Source of the DNA: Parachlamydiales bacterium
GTDB lineage: Bacteria > Chlamydiota > Chlamydiia > Chlamydiales > JAJFMK01
Assembly: GCA_020050175.1 (NCBI GenBank)
Contig: JAGVKY010000016.1
Location: 1-21,833 of the forward strand
Reading direction: 5' to 3'
Length of the DNA: 21,833 nucleotides
Shown: positions 1-6,891 of the stretch, in pieces
Position numbering within the stretch: the stretch's first letter is position 1
Layout: each line of letters begins with the position of its first letter
The notes under the pieces: generated by a model
The model's database searches: none
Told to the model about the DNA's origin: nothing
The model's input: the letters and a program-made list of their open reading frames with translations, nothing else
Made by a program: the position numbers and the translations under genes

Positions 1-291
1 AAAAATCTTGATCGTCCATTCTTGTTTTGGCCAAGGTCAAAACTGGCTCGATCCCTTCTTTCTTCATTCTGTGATGAAAAAGATATTCCACTTTTCGCCT
101 TTTCTCTTTATACATTAAACTTCAGAAAGGTAATTTTGCCACTTCTTGAAAATTTTGATGCTCTCTATTTTTCAAGTGCATCAACTGTGGACGCATTTTT
201 GGCTTTAAAGCCCATTTTGCCGAGACATCTCAAGTTTTTTGCAAAAGGGGTGGTGACAAAAAATCACCTAGATTATAGGTTGACGGTTTAA
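1..291 (+). CDS. hemD: Uroporphyrinogen-III synthase, C-terminal part (5' truncated by window edge)
   Basis: The frame is open to base 1, so the gene begins outside the window. The visible 96 residues carry the HemD-type second half: a 'WPRSKLAR' strand-turn like the 'PRS..aR' of the family, then 'FSLYTL', and near the end 'FDALYFSSASTVDAFL', which matches the conserved 'D.v.FtSasav..f' segment where the family binds its tetrapyrrole substrate. HemD closes and flips the D ring of hydroxymethylbilane to make uroporphyrinogen III in cytoplasmic heme synthesis. The protein ends soon after this motif, so the last helix seems short. A TTG at 22 is an internal codon and not a start. The TAA stop lies 20 bases before the next gene, which may be co-transcribed. 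Identification rests on motif recognition only. Confidence 0.75.
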   Translation, partial: KNLDRPFLFWPRSKLARSLLSSFCDEKDIPLFAFSLYTLNFRKVILPLLENFDALYFSSASTVDAFLALKPILPRHLKFFAKGVVTKNHLDYRLTV

Positions 292-311
292 GTGTTTCCG
301 AGGAGGAAAAG

Positions 312-1262
312 GTGTCATTAAAATCCCTCTTTATTTCAAGTGCTGCTCTCACTTGCGTTCTTCAAAGTCCGATTTCTGCCAATTGCGACGAGCTATACTT
401 CCAAAATGGCAATGAAGTTTACTTTAACAATAGTGATGAAAGCTGCTTTTTCCCACCGATTAACGACTGCTTTGATGTTAGTTCATTAGGCAGTTTTTAC
501 ATTGGTGGCGGTGCAACGTATGTCGATACGCATTATCCGCAAAATTTGCTTGTTGATAATGGTCTTTATGAATTTGACCGTATAGGTAACCCTACCTCTC
601 TATTGGCTAAACCTTCAAATTCTACCAGCCGAAGCACTAATCGCTGGGCGGTCTATGGTGGTTATCAGTTTGCATTTAACTCTAGCTGGTCCTTTGGGAT
701 AGAAGCTGGTTATAAAGACTTAGGTAAATTTGACAGTGCTTTTGGTTGGTATGCAGTGGGAAACACCGGCTTTAAATCAGGCGTCATTGTTGCACCAACC
801 ACTACACCCAATTTAGCAACAACTGCAGCTATTGCTGGCCGAAAGACTAGATCCCATGCTTGGGATGGCCTTATAACAGCTCGTTATCAGCATTCGTCAG
901 GTTTCAATCTTTTCGCTAAAGTTGGTCCAGCCTGGGTGAAAACAAAACTAAAGGAAGTGAATCTTCCAACAATTAATATACCACCTGATGCATCAAAACA
1001 AGCATCAAATATCCTGGGCTTCTCTACTGACAAAAAATTTCTATTTTACAATGTCTATCCCGAATTTGTTTTGGGGGCAGGGTATCAGATCATGAAGAAT
1101 TTGAATGTAGTTGCTAGCTGGAGCCATATCTGCGGTCCTAACTCTACGAGTCGTTATTCGCAACACATGGCGGCTAATACGATCTACTATCGTAGACCTG
1201 CTCAAGCTCCTGGTTTTGATACATTGATGCTCGGTCTTGAGTTATCTTATGGCGGCCTCTAA
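312..1262 (+). CDS. Outer-membrane beta-barrel protein (OmpA-transmembrane/porin-like)
   Basis: A GTG start sits behind a strong Shine-Dalgarno sequence (AGGAGG at 301-306). The 316-residue product has a signal peptide (about residues 1-23, ending 'SPISA'). Alternating aromatic/polar strands follow: 'FYIGGGATYV', 'RWAVYGGYQFAF', 'WSFGIEAGYKDLG', 'WDGLITARYQ', 'FNLFAKVGPAWV', 'YPEFVLGAGYQI', 'LNVVASWSHI' and a final 'TLMLGLELSYGGL'. This is the pattern of an eight-stranded OmpA-type or opacity-like barrel. Four cysteines after the signal cut (25, 45, 53 and one late in the barrel) could take part in the disulfide cross-linked envelope typical of chlamydiae, which is inference. The last residue is Leu rather than the common terminal Phe. 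It probably acts as a minor porin or adhesin; the exact family is not recognised. A terminator follows directly. Confidence 0.72.
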   Translation: MSLKSLFISSAALTCVLQSPISANCDELYFQNGNEVYFNNSDESCFFPPINDCFDVSSLGSFYIGGGATYVDTHYPQNLLVDNGLYEFDRIGNPTSLLAKPSNSTSRSTNRWAVYGGYQFAFNSSWSFGIEAGYKDLGKFDSAFGWYAVGNTGFKSGVIVAPTTTPNLATTAAIAGRKTRSHAWDGLITARYQHSSGFNLFAKVGPAWVKTKLKEVNLPTINIPPDASKQASNILGFSTDKKFLFYNVYPEFVLGAGYQIMKNLNVVASWSHICGPNSTSRYSQHMAANTIYYRRPAQAPGFDTLMLGLELSYGGL

Positions 1263-1289
1263 ATTTTAGAGGAATAAGGTCCCTTTTTT

Positions 1290-1339
1290 GAGGCGCTTGC
1301 ACGAGTTGAAGAAACTTTTGAAAGCGCCTCTTCTTTTTT
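1290..1339 (+). terminator. Rho-independent terminator after the barrel protein
   Basis: A 9-bp perfect stem pairs GAGGCGCTT (1290-1298) with AAGCGCCTC (1322-1330) and is followed at once by TTCTTTTTT. The 23-base loop contains a small nested AGTT/AACT pairing. It lies 27 bases after the stop at 1262 and separates the hemD/barrel unit from the next promoter. Confidence 0.85.
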
Positions 1340-1389
1340 GAAATCCTCTAAATCTTGCAAAATCTCTGTCAATTTTAGGCAATGGGACT

Positions 1390-1419
1390 TTGCAATCCCT
1401 TCCATTATTCTGCTAATAT
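1390..1419 (+). promoter_or_regulatory. Putative sigma70-type promoter for the PpiD-like/gcv operon
   Basis: TTGCAA (1390-1395) is followed by an 18-base spacer and TAATAT (1414-1419), with TG one base upstream of the -10 (TGC-TAATAT, extended -10 form). It lies between the terminator at 1290-1339 and the ATG at 1449, the expected place for the promoter of the five-gene run that follows. Consensus match only. Confidence 0.5.
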
Positions 1420-1448
1420 GTCGGTCACTTAAGAATTAGGCTTGACAG

Positions 1449-3590
1449 ATGCTACATCTCTTCCGAAGGTATGAAAAGGTGATCTATATCGGGATCACCA
1501 CCGTCACAATCATCAGTTTTGTGTTTTTTGGGACCTACGGTACCCTTAATACAGGCCATGAAACAAAAGATGAGCCTCTCTTTGAAGCAGTCGATGGAAG
1601 CGTTGTCAAAAGATCAGAAGTTGAACGCCTCTCCCGCTTTCTCTCCTCCGATCTTTTCGAAAGCGTCCTATCAGGTTCCCCGCTCGGCGCCAACTTTTTA
1701 AATGATGGGGTGATTCGTAAAGATTTTATTGAATCGGGGGTTGGGCCTCTTTTAATCCGTTACTTAGGAAGCGAAGATGTCATCTCCACAAAAGAGCGCC
1801 ATTACCGTCCCTACCACCATCCTGAAAGCACTTTTGTCTCCTCTGAGATGATTTGGAATCAGTTTGCTCCTCGCCTCAAAACAGCATTTGATGTTTTTAA
1901 GACTGGGGAATTCAAAACAATTGAAGATGCTTTTAGAGCTAAAGCTAATCTTTATTTGATGGAAAGCACATTTCCCCATCCGATGCTAAGGCAAGTTTTG
2001 GCTTTTCAGCTTCAACAACAGAAATGGTTGAAACCAGACCCTAATTTGAATCAAACAGACCTCGCTCTCTTTGGTTACCACACAACACGGGACTGGTTTG
2101 GTGACAATTTTTTAAAAAGGTGTGCTGAGGTGATTCTTAATGTCGCCAAAAAAGCAGAGTTTGAAGGCTACCGCGTGACCCTTGAAGCGGCAGAAGCTGA
2201 TCTCCTCCGGAATGGGGAACATGCCTACCATGCGCACCGCCGCCCCGAAGTTGCAAAATCCATCCCAGACTATGTCCGCCAAGAGTTGCGTCTTTTAGGG
2301 TTTGATCAAGGAGAAGCGGTTAAACTGTGGCGCTCCGTCCTGATGTTTAGAACTTACCTTAAAGATCACACAACTAGTGTGGTCAATGAAGGGACTCTTT
2401 TAAAGCCTTTTTTTGAAGGGGAGCATGAAGAAATTGTCGTTGAAACCCATACCCTGCAAACTCAACTCGCTTTAGGCTCTTTTAAAGATCTCCTTCAGGT
2501 TGAAAGTTATCTCGAAGGTGTTGCCCTTGGAGAGACATATCCTTTTCCAAGAGAATGGAAAGAAAGTTTTGAAGTGGCGCAGTCGACGCCAGAGCTTGCT
2601 CTTAAAAAATACAAAGTTGAAGTTAAGGAGCTCTCGCTCAAGCAACTGGGTGCTTTAATCCCTCTAAAAGAAGTTTGGGCTTACGAAGAAAGTGAAGGTG
2701 GTAAAGCAGAGCTGATGAAGCTTTTCCCAACAATGGCTCTTGGAGGAGATCTTTCTCCTGAAACCCAAAAGCTTGTTGATCAAAAAGCAAGGCTTCAACT
2801 GATCGAACGTCATCCTTTAAAGGTGGATGAGGCTCTTCAGAAATCAACGCCTAAAGAGATGAATTGGAATATCTACAAATCGGGAGGGAAATCTCCTTTA
2901 AAAGGGATCGAATCGCAAGAGATTGTCGATAAACTTGAGGCTGGAAATACTCACTTTGTCGTGCGTGGAGATGATCTAATCTACGAAGTGAGTGTCGTTG
3001 ATCGTCCAGAGCATTGGGAGATAGCCAACCTGCAGCAAGCGAAAGAGGCGGGTCAGCTTGATCGTCTGGTCAACCAAAGACTACAAAAAAAATACGAAGA
3101 GGTTAAAGCCTCTCTCTTTCAAAATGAAGATGGATCGATCAAAGCCTTTGCTGAAGTGAAAGATGAGCTTGCAGAAGCCACTTACAGAGGTTTGATCCAT
3201 AAATTAAAAAGAGTCGCTCCTCAAGTTGAAAGTTTAGATCTTCTTGCTGGATATCGCTTTGTGCCCTATCTAGAAACTGGGGTTGCAGGAGAAGGGCAGT
3301 TTGCCTTTGTTGTGAAAGAAGATCGCTTCTTAAAGGGACAAGAAACACCCCTTCCATTTAACGAACTTGTTCAATTGCCAAAAGGGGAATCCTCTTCAGT
3401 CTTTGTTAAAAGAGGTTTGCCTCTCTATGTCAAGGTGACCGAACAGGGTATCCGTAATTTTTCTCTTCCTCTTTCGACCAGCCTTGCCAAGGCAAATCGT
3501 CAAATTGAGGAGGCCGCTCTTCAAGCTTTCTTTGGCGATCTTTTGGTGGAAATTTCTGGAAAAGGAGCTTTTTCCAGGTCGGATGTTTAA
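1449..3590 (+). CDS. PpiD/SurA-N-like inner-membrane-anchored periplasmic protein
   Basis: The 713-residue product has a short basic N-terminus (FRRYEK), one transmembrane helix (about residues 11-31, 'VIYIGITTVTIISFVFFG') and a long periplasmic part. The helix is followed by 'FEAVDGSVVKRSEVERLSRFL' (about 45-65), the layout of the SurA_N/PpiD family ('vNGe.i...e....'). In that family the anchored protein is a chaperone for outer-membrane or secreted proteins leaving the Sec translocon. I do not see a parvulin rotamase motif in the middle region, so it may be a non-catalytic chaperone. The rest is charged and helix-rich. The Shine-Dalgarno sequence is weak. Only 24 bases separate it from the next gene, and it is first in the run leading to gcvT-gcvH-gcvPA. 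That linkage is probably transcriptional, not functional. Confidence 0.6.
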   Translation: MLHLFRRYEKVIYIGITTVTIISFVFFGTYGTLNTGHETKDEPLFEAVDGSVVKRSEVERLSRFLSSDLFESVLSGSPLGANFLNDGVIRKDFIESGVGPLLIRYLGSEDVISTKERHYRPYHHPESTFVSSEMIWNQFAPRLKTAFDVFKTGEFKTIEDAFRAKANLYLMESTFPHPMLRQVLAFQLQQQKWLKPDPNLNQTDLALFGYHTTRDWFGDNFLKRCAEVILNVAKKAEFEGYRVTLEAAEADLLRNGEHAYHAHRRPEVAKSIPDYVRQELRLLGFDQGEAVKLWRSVLMFRTYLKDHTTSVVNEGTLLKPFFEGEHEEIVVETHTLQTQLALGSFKDLLQVESYLEGVALGETYPFPREWKESFEVAQSTPELALKKYKVEVKELSLKQLGALIPLKEVWAYEESEGGKAELMKLFPTMALGGDLSPETQKLVDQKARLQLIERHPLKVDEALQKSTPKEMNWNIYKSGGKSPLKGIESQEIVDKLEAGNTHFVVRGDDLIYEVSVVDRPEHWEIANLQQAKEAGQLDRLVNQRLQKKYEEVKASLFQNEDGSIKAFAEVKDELAEATYRGLIHKLKRVAPQVESLDLLAGYRFVPYLETGVAGEGQFAFVVKEDRFLKGQETPLPFNELVQLPKGESSSVFVKRGLPLYVKVTEQGIRNFSLPLSTSLAKANRQIEEAALQAFFGDLLVEISGKGAFSRSDV

Positions 3591-3614
3591 GGGCAAACGA
3601 GGGACGGTTAGATA

Positions 3615-4262
3615 ATGTTTAAAAGACCCCCGCGTGAAGACGAGGAACCGTCCTATTTAAACCTTTATGGGGAGGAATTAGACCTCCCCTTTTTTTTCCG
3701 TTACCAATTTCCTCTCCTTTTTTTTTCTGATCTTCCTCTTAAAGAAAAATATACTCTTCCTTTACCGACTCTTTCACAGCAAAAAGCTCGCCATGAAGTG
3801 AGAATGGGATGGAGCTGGGAAGGGATCTCGTGTCGCATCTCCTATCCAAAAAAAGAGTTTCGTCCCGATCTCGAGGGAGATGCAATTGAACTTTTTTTTG
3901 ATACACGCGATCAAAAAGAGGCTCCCTATCCCAATCGATTTTGTCACCATTTTCTGATTTTTCCCGAGCCTGTGGCTGGGCAAAAGGGAAGAGAGGTGAC
4001 CCGCTTTCGAGGCGATGAAACTCATCCTTACGCAGACCCTTCCCTTTTTGATGTCCATCTCAAGGAAGAAAAAGGGGTGACATGGATTGACATTTTCCTT
4101 CCACGTGAGGCTTTTTGCGGTTATGATCCGGGACAATTTGAGAGGTTGGGATGGTCCTATCGAATCCTCATGGAGGGGAGTCTTCCTCAGCAGCTGATTC
4201 CAGTCAAAGAGATAGCCTCGCTTCCTTCGCTATGGGCAACACTTCTGCTCCAAAAACCTTAA
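3615..4262 (+). CDS. Conserved hypothetical with CBM9-like beta-sandwich
   Basis: The 215-residue protein lacks a signal peptide or membrane helix. It is rich in aromatic and proline residues. The central part 'DLEGDAIELFFDTRDQ' (about 85-100), followed by 'NRFCHHFLIFP' (about 107-117) and later 'VTWIDIFLPREAF' and 'LGWSYRIL', resembles the carbohydrate-binding-module family 9 fold ('D.ieLf.Dtrd...', then 'hf.i.P' and '.lgw.yr'). In that fold the first strand pair and its aspartates frame a ligand site. No catalytic residues are evident. A purine-rich Shine-Dalgarno sequence (GAGGGACGG, about 3599-3607) precedes the ATG. The 3' end overlaps gcvT by 31 bases in another frame, so the two are surely co-transcribed. 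Cellular role unknown; the fold assignment is tentative. Confidence 0.5.
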   Translation: MFKRPPREDEEPSYLNLYGEELDLPFFFRYQFPLLFFSDLPLKEKYTLPLPTLSQQKARHEVRMGWSWEGISCRISYPKKEFRPDLEGDAIELFFDTRDQKEAPYPNRFCHHFLIFPEPVAGQKGREVTRFRGDETHPYADPSLFDVHLKEEKGVTWIDIFLPREAFCGYDPGQFERLGWSYRILMEGSLPQQLIPVKEIASLPSLWATLLLQKP

Positions 4263-5206
4263 TTATTCCTCATGTTGATCTTGGGGCTAGAATGGCCCCT
4301 TTTGCAGGTTGGATGATGCCCTTGTGGTATACCTTTGCAACGGACGAACATCTTGCGGTTAGACAAAATGCAGGTGTTTTTGATGTCTCTCATATGGGTG
4401 TTTTCGAGCTAAAAGGAAAAAACGCCACCTCCCTTCTAGAGGAGATCACTCCTACACTTTTCTCACAAAAAAAGGAGATGACCATCACTTATACCCTTCT
4501 GATGGCCGAAAAGGGGGGGATTTTGGATGATTGGCTTGTCTATAAATGGAATGACAATCGGTACTGGGTCATTGCGAATGCCTCTAATCGAGAAAGAGTC
4601 TCGGAAGAACTTCAGACAAAGCCTCTAGAATTAGCTATTTTAGCCCTCCAAGGCCCAAAAAGTCCCACTTACTTTGCCCCATTGCCGAAAAAAATGACCT
4701 TTTTAACCACTCCTCAAGGCTATGTGGTGAGTGGATCGGGTTATACTGGGGAGGCGGGCGTTGAAATTTTTCTTCCATTGAATCAGGCCAAAGAGCTCTT
4801 TTTTTCTCTGGTCAAGCAGGGGGTAACCCCCTGCGGGTTGGCCGCAAGAGACACGTTGAGGCTTGAGAAAGGGTATGCTCTTTATGGACATGAACTGACA
4901 GAAAATATAGCACCTGAAGAAAGTGTGGCCAGTTGGGTTTTACACCCGAGAGAAACTCCCTACCGTGGCCAAGGAAAACTAAAGCCCTATCGAAAGCCCG
5001 TTTCTTTTCTATTAGAACAAGGTATCCCTAGAGAAACATTCCTTCTCTACTCAAATCAGAAAGAGGTTGGTGTTGTTACTTCAGGAACTTTTTCTCCTTC
5101 ACTGAAAAAAGGCATTGGTTTGGGGCTAGTGACAGAAAATCCAACGCATGTTCTTATCCGTGATAAATATTTCCCTCTAAAACTTACCCCCCTCCCTTTT
5201 GTATGA
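4232..5206 (+). CDS. gcvT: Aminomethyltransferase (glycine cleavage T-protein), compact form
   Basis: T-protein transfers the methylene carbon from lipoyl-bound aminomethyl on H-protein to tetrahydrofolate, releasing ammonia. Family landmarks are all present: 'DLGARMAPFAGWMMPLWY' (16-33), 'VRQNAGVFDVSHMG' (43-56), 'GGILDD' (95-100) with the aspartates needed for folate chemistry, 'LALQGP', 'GSGYTGEAGVEIFLP', 'CGLAARDTLRLEKGYALYGHEL' and 'VTSGTFSPSLKKGIGLGLV'. I chose the ATG at 4232 because homology begins there. The open frame runs back to 4151, but those 27 residues match nothing and lie inside the upstream gene. At 324 residues it is about 40 shorter than usual. The missing part is mainly the loop between 'IANASNRE' and 'LALQGP'. 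The stop overlaps the gcvH start (ATGA). Confidence 0.9.
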   Translation: MGNTSAPKTLIIPHVDLGARMAPFAGWMMPLWYTFATDEHLAVRQNAGVFDVSHMGVFELKGKNATSLLEEITPTLFSQKKEMTITYTLLMAEKGGILDDWLVYKWNDNRYWVIANASNRERVSEELQTKPLELAILALQGPKSPTYFAPLPKKMTFLTTPQGYVVSGSGYTGEAGVEIFLPLNQAKELFFSLVKQGVTPCGLAARDTLRLEKGYALYGHELTENIAPEESVASWVLHPRETPYRGQGKLKPYRKPVSFLLEQGIPRETFLLYSNQKEVGVVTSGTFSPSLKKGIGLGLVTENPTHVLIRDKYFPLKLTPLPFV

Positions 5207-5562
5207 AATTCACTGAAACTCATGAATGGGTCGATGAAACCCAAGAACAAGCTGCTGTCGGCATCACCCACTATGCCCAAAAAGAACTTGGGGAAGTTGT
5301 CTATGTCGAACTTCCAGAAGTGGGGCGTGAGGTGAAAAAGGGGCAAGAGATGGCTGTTCTCGAATCGACCAAAGCGGCAAGCGACCTCTATTCTCCTTGT
5401 TCAGGCACCATCCTCGAAGTGAATAAAAAGCTCTCCGCCAACCCTGATCTCATCAACAAAGACCCCGAAGGGGAGGGCTGGATCCTCAAAATTCGCTTAT
5501 CCAATAAACAAGAGTTAGATGATCTGCTAGATAGAACAGCCTACGAAAAACTAGTAGGGTAA
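5203..5562 (+). CDS. gcvH: Glycine cleavage system H-protein
   Basis: The product has 119 residues, slightly short of the usual ~125-130. It carries the lipoyl domain 'VAVLESTKAASDLYSP'-type motif ('MAVLESTKAASDLYSP' here), with Lys57 as the lipoylation site. 'THEWV' at the start, 'ITHYAQKELGEVVYVELPEVG' and the C-terminal 'PDLINKDPEGEGWILKI' fit the family along its whole length. H-protein is the swinging-arm carrier between P, T and L proteins. In chlamydiae that keep gcvH without the other subunits it may serve as a lipoyl carrier alone, but here gcvT and gcvPA flank it. The ATG overlaps the gcvT stop by four bases, and gcvPA starts three bases after its TAA, indicating translational coupling. 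Confidence 0.95.
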   Translation: MKFTETHEWVDETQEQAAVGITHYAQKELGEVVYVELPEVGREVKKGQEMAVLESTKAASDLYSPCSGTILEVNKKLSANPDLINKDPEGEGWILKIRLSNKQELDDLLDRTAYEKLVG

Positions 5563-5565
5563 CGT

Positions 5566-6840
5566 ATGGACTATGTAGGGATAAGCGAAAAAGATCAGCA
5601 AGAGATGCTGAAAGCCATCGGTGTCGACTCCGTGTTGGAATTGTACAGCGCGGTGCCGAAGGAGCTGATGCAACCTCTTGTCAAAGAAGATGGCCTTTCC
5701 GAAAGAGAAGCGTGGGAAAAGATTGTCGCACTCGGGAAGAAGAATAAGTTTTCCGATTTTACTTCCTATTTGGGAGGTGGCGCCTACGATCACTATATCC
5801 CTGCTGTGGTAGCCCCCATTTTGAGTAAAAGTGAGTTTTTAACCTCTTATACCCCCTATCAGCCTGAGCTCTCCCAAGGGATGTTGCAGGTCTTATTCGA
5901 GTTTCAGACGGCTATCTGTAGGTTGACAGGGATGGAGGTCGCCAACGCCTCCCTCTACGATGGAGCGACTTCGGCCGCAGAAGCCTTGCTATTGGCTTTA
6001 AGGCATGGAAAGGGAAAAAAAATTTTGGTTGATAGCAACCTTAACCCCCGTTACCAATCGGTCATCAATTTGTATGGGATTGAAACGATGCCTCTCTGCC
6101 TGGGGGACATCGATCGCGACACAGCTGCCGTTCTAGTCTCTTATCCTAATTATTTTGGGGAAATGGTTGATCCAAGGGGCTACTTCCAAAAAGCGAAAGA
6201 GATGGGAGCACTGTCGGTTTTAGTCGCGAATCCCCTTGTTTTTGGTCTTTTCTCTACAGCAGGGGAGCTAGGGGCTGATATTTCTGTGGGGGATGGGCAA
6301 CCTTTAGGGTTACCTCTTCAATTTGGCGGACCCTATGTCGGCTATTTTGCTGCCAAAAAAGAGCTTATTCGGGAGTTGCCCGGAAGAATTGTTGGTGAAA
6401 CCGTCGATCGGCACGGCAAACGATGTTACGTTTTAACTTTGCAAGCAAGGGAGCAGCATATCCGCAGAGAAAAGGCGAAGTCTAATATTTGCACAAGCCA
6501 ATCTCTTGCTGCTATGGCCATGCTTTTAACGCTCTTATGGTATGGACCCCAAGGACTCCCAAAGCTTGCCCTCGAAAATTACCAAAAAGCAAATGAACTT
6601 AAGAGCAGGCTTTTAAAAATTCCTGGTTTTTCCACCCCTTCTTCTTTGCCAACCTTTAATGAGTTCGTCATCCTTTTCCCTTTGCCAATCGATGAGATAT
6701 TTCCTCTATTTGAAAGAGAAAAGATCATTCCTGGTCTAAAGCTCGATTCTCACTCTCTTTTGATCGTTGTCACGGAGAAAAAAACAGAGGCAGATCTCAA
6801 GAAATTCCTCGCTCTTAGCCTAAAATTAACCAAAAGGTAA
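5566..6840 (+). CDS. gcvPA: Glycine dehydrogenase (decarboxylating) subunit 1 (P-protein alpha)
   Basis: The 424 residues match the two-subunit form of P-protein: 'SFTSYLGGGAYDHYIPAVV'-like segment, 'SYTPYQPELSQGMLQVLFEFQ', 'MEVANASLYDGATSAAEA', 'GDGQPLGLPLQFGGPYVGYFA' and 'REQHIRREKAKSNICTSQSLAAM'. GcvPA pairs with GcvPB, which holds the pyridoxal-phosphate lysine, to decarboxylate glycine and load aminomethyl onto H-protein. The alpha subunit alone is not expected to be active. It starts three bases after the gcvH stop, behind an AGGG-type ribosome site. The expected neighbour gcvPB does not follow; a pair of unrelated paralogues does. No frameshift or internal stop is visible, so the gene appears intact. 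Confidence 0.93.
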   Translation: MDYVGISEKDQQEMLKAIGVDSVLELYSAVPKELMQPLVKEDGLSEREAWEKIVALGKKNKFSDFTSYLGGGAYDHYIPAVVAPILSKSEFLTSYTPYQPELSQGMLQVLFEFQTAICRLTGMEVANASLYDGATSAAEALLLALRHGKGKKILVDSNLNPRYQSVINLYGIETMPLCLGDIDRDTAAVLVSYPNYFGEMVDPRGYFQKAKEMGALSVLVANPLVFGLFSTAGELGADISVGDGQPLGLPLQFGGPYVGYFAAKKELIRELPGRIVGETVDRHGKRCYVLTLQAREQHIRREKAKSNICTSQSLAAMAMLLTLLWYGPQGLPKLALENYQKANELKSRLLKIPGFSTPSSLPTFNEFVILFPLPIDEIFPLFEREKIIPGLKLDSHSLLIVVTEKKTEADLKKFLALSLKLTKR

Positions 6841-6891
6841 AACTCTAATAACATTCGTGTTTTAAAATATTATTTCAACATGAGATGTTTA

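Noticed and set aside
22..291. Complete 89-residue gene starting at TTG 22
   Set aside because: The frame stays open to base 1 and the sequence before 22 (KNLDRPF) continues the HemD pattern, so this is a truncated gene.
3774..4136. Minus-strand 120-codon open frame opposite the CBM9-like gene
   Set aside because: Composition and Shine-Dalgarno context favour the plus-strand gene, and the frame shows no family features; it is an antisense shadow.
4151..4231. N-terminal extension of gcvT
   Set aside because: The 27 residues are low-complexity Ser/Ala-rich, match nothing in the T-protein family and lie wholly within the previous gene; homology begins at the ATG at 4232.
4816..4834. Strong hairpin GCAGGGGG-TAA-CCCCCTGC
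   Set aside because: It is inside gcvT coding for 'KQGVTPC', has no T-tract and the gene continues in frame, so it is not a terminator; it may cause pausing but nothing supports a function.
6841..6891. Promoter before the first paralogue
   Set aside because: Several TAAAAT/TATTAT-like hexamers exist in an A/T-rich gap, but no -35 at proper spacing can be chosen with confidence.
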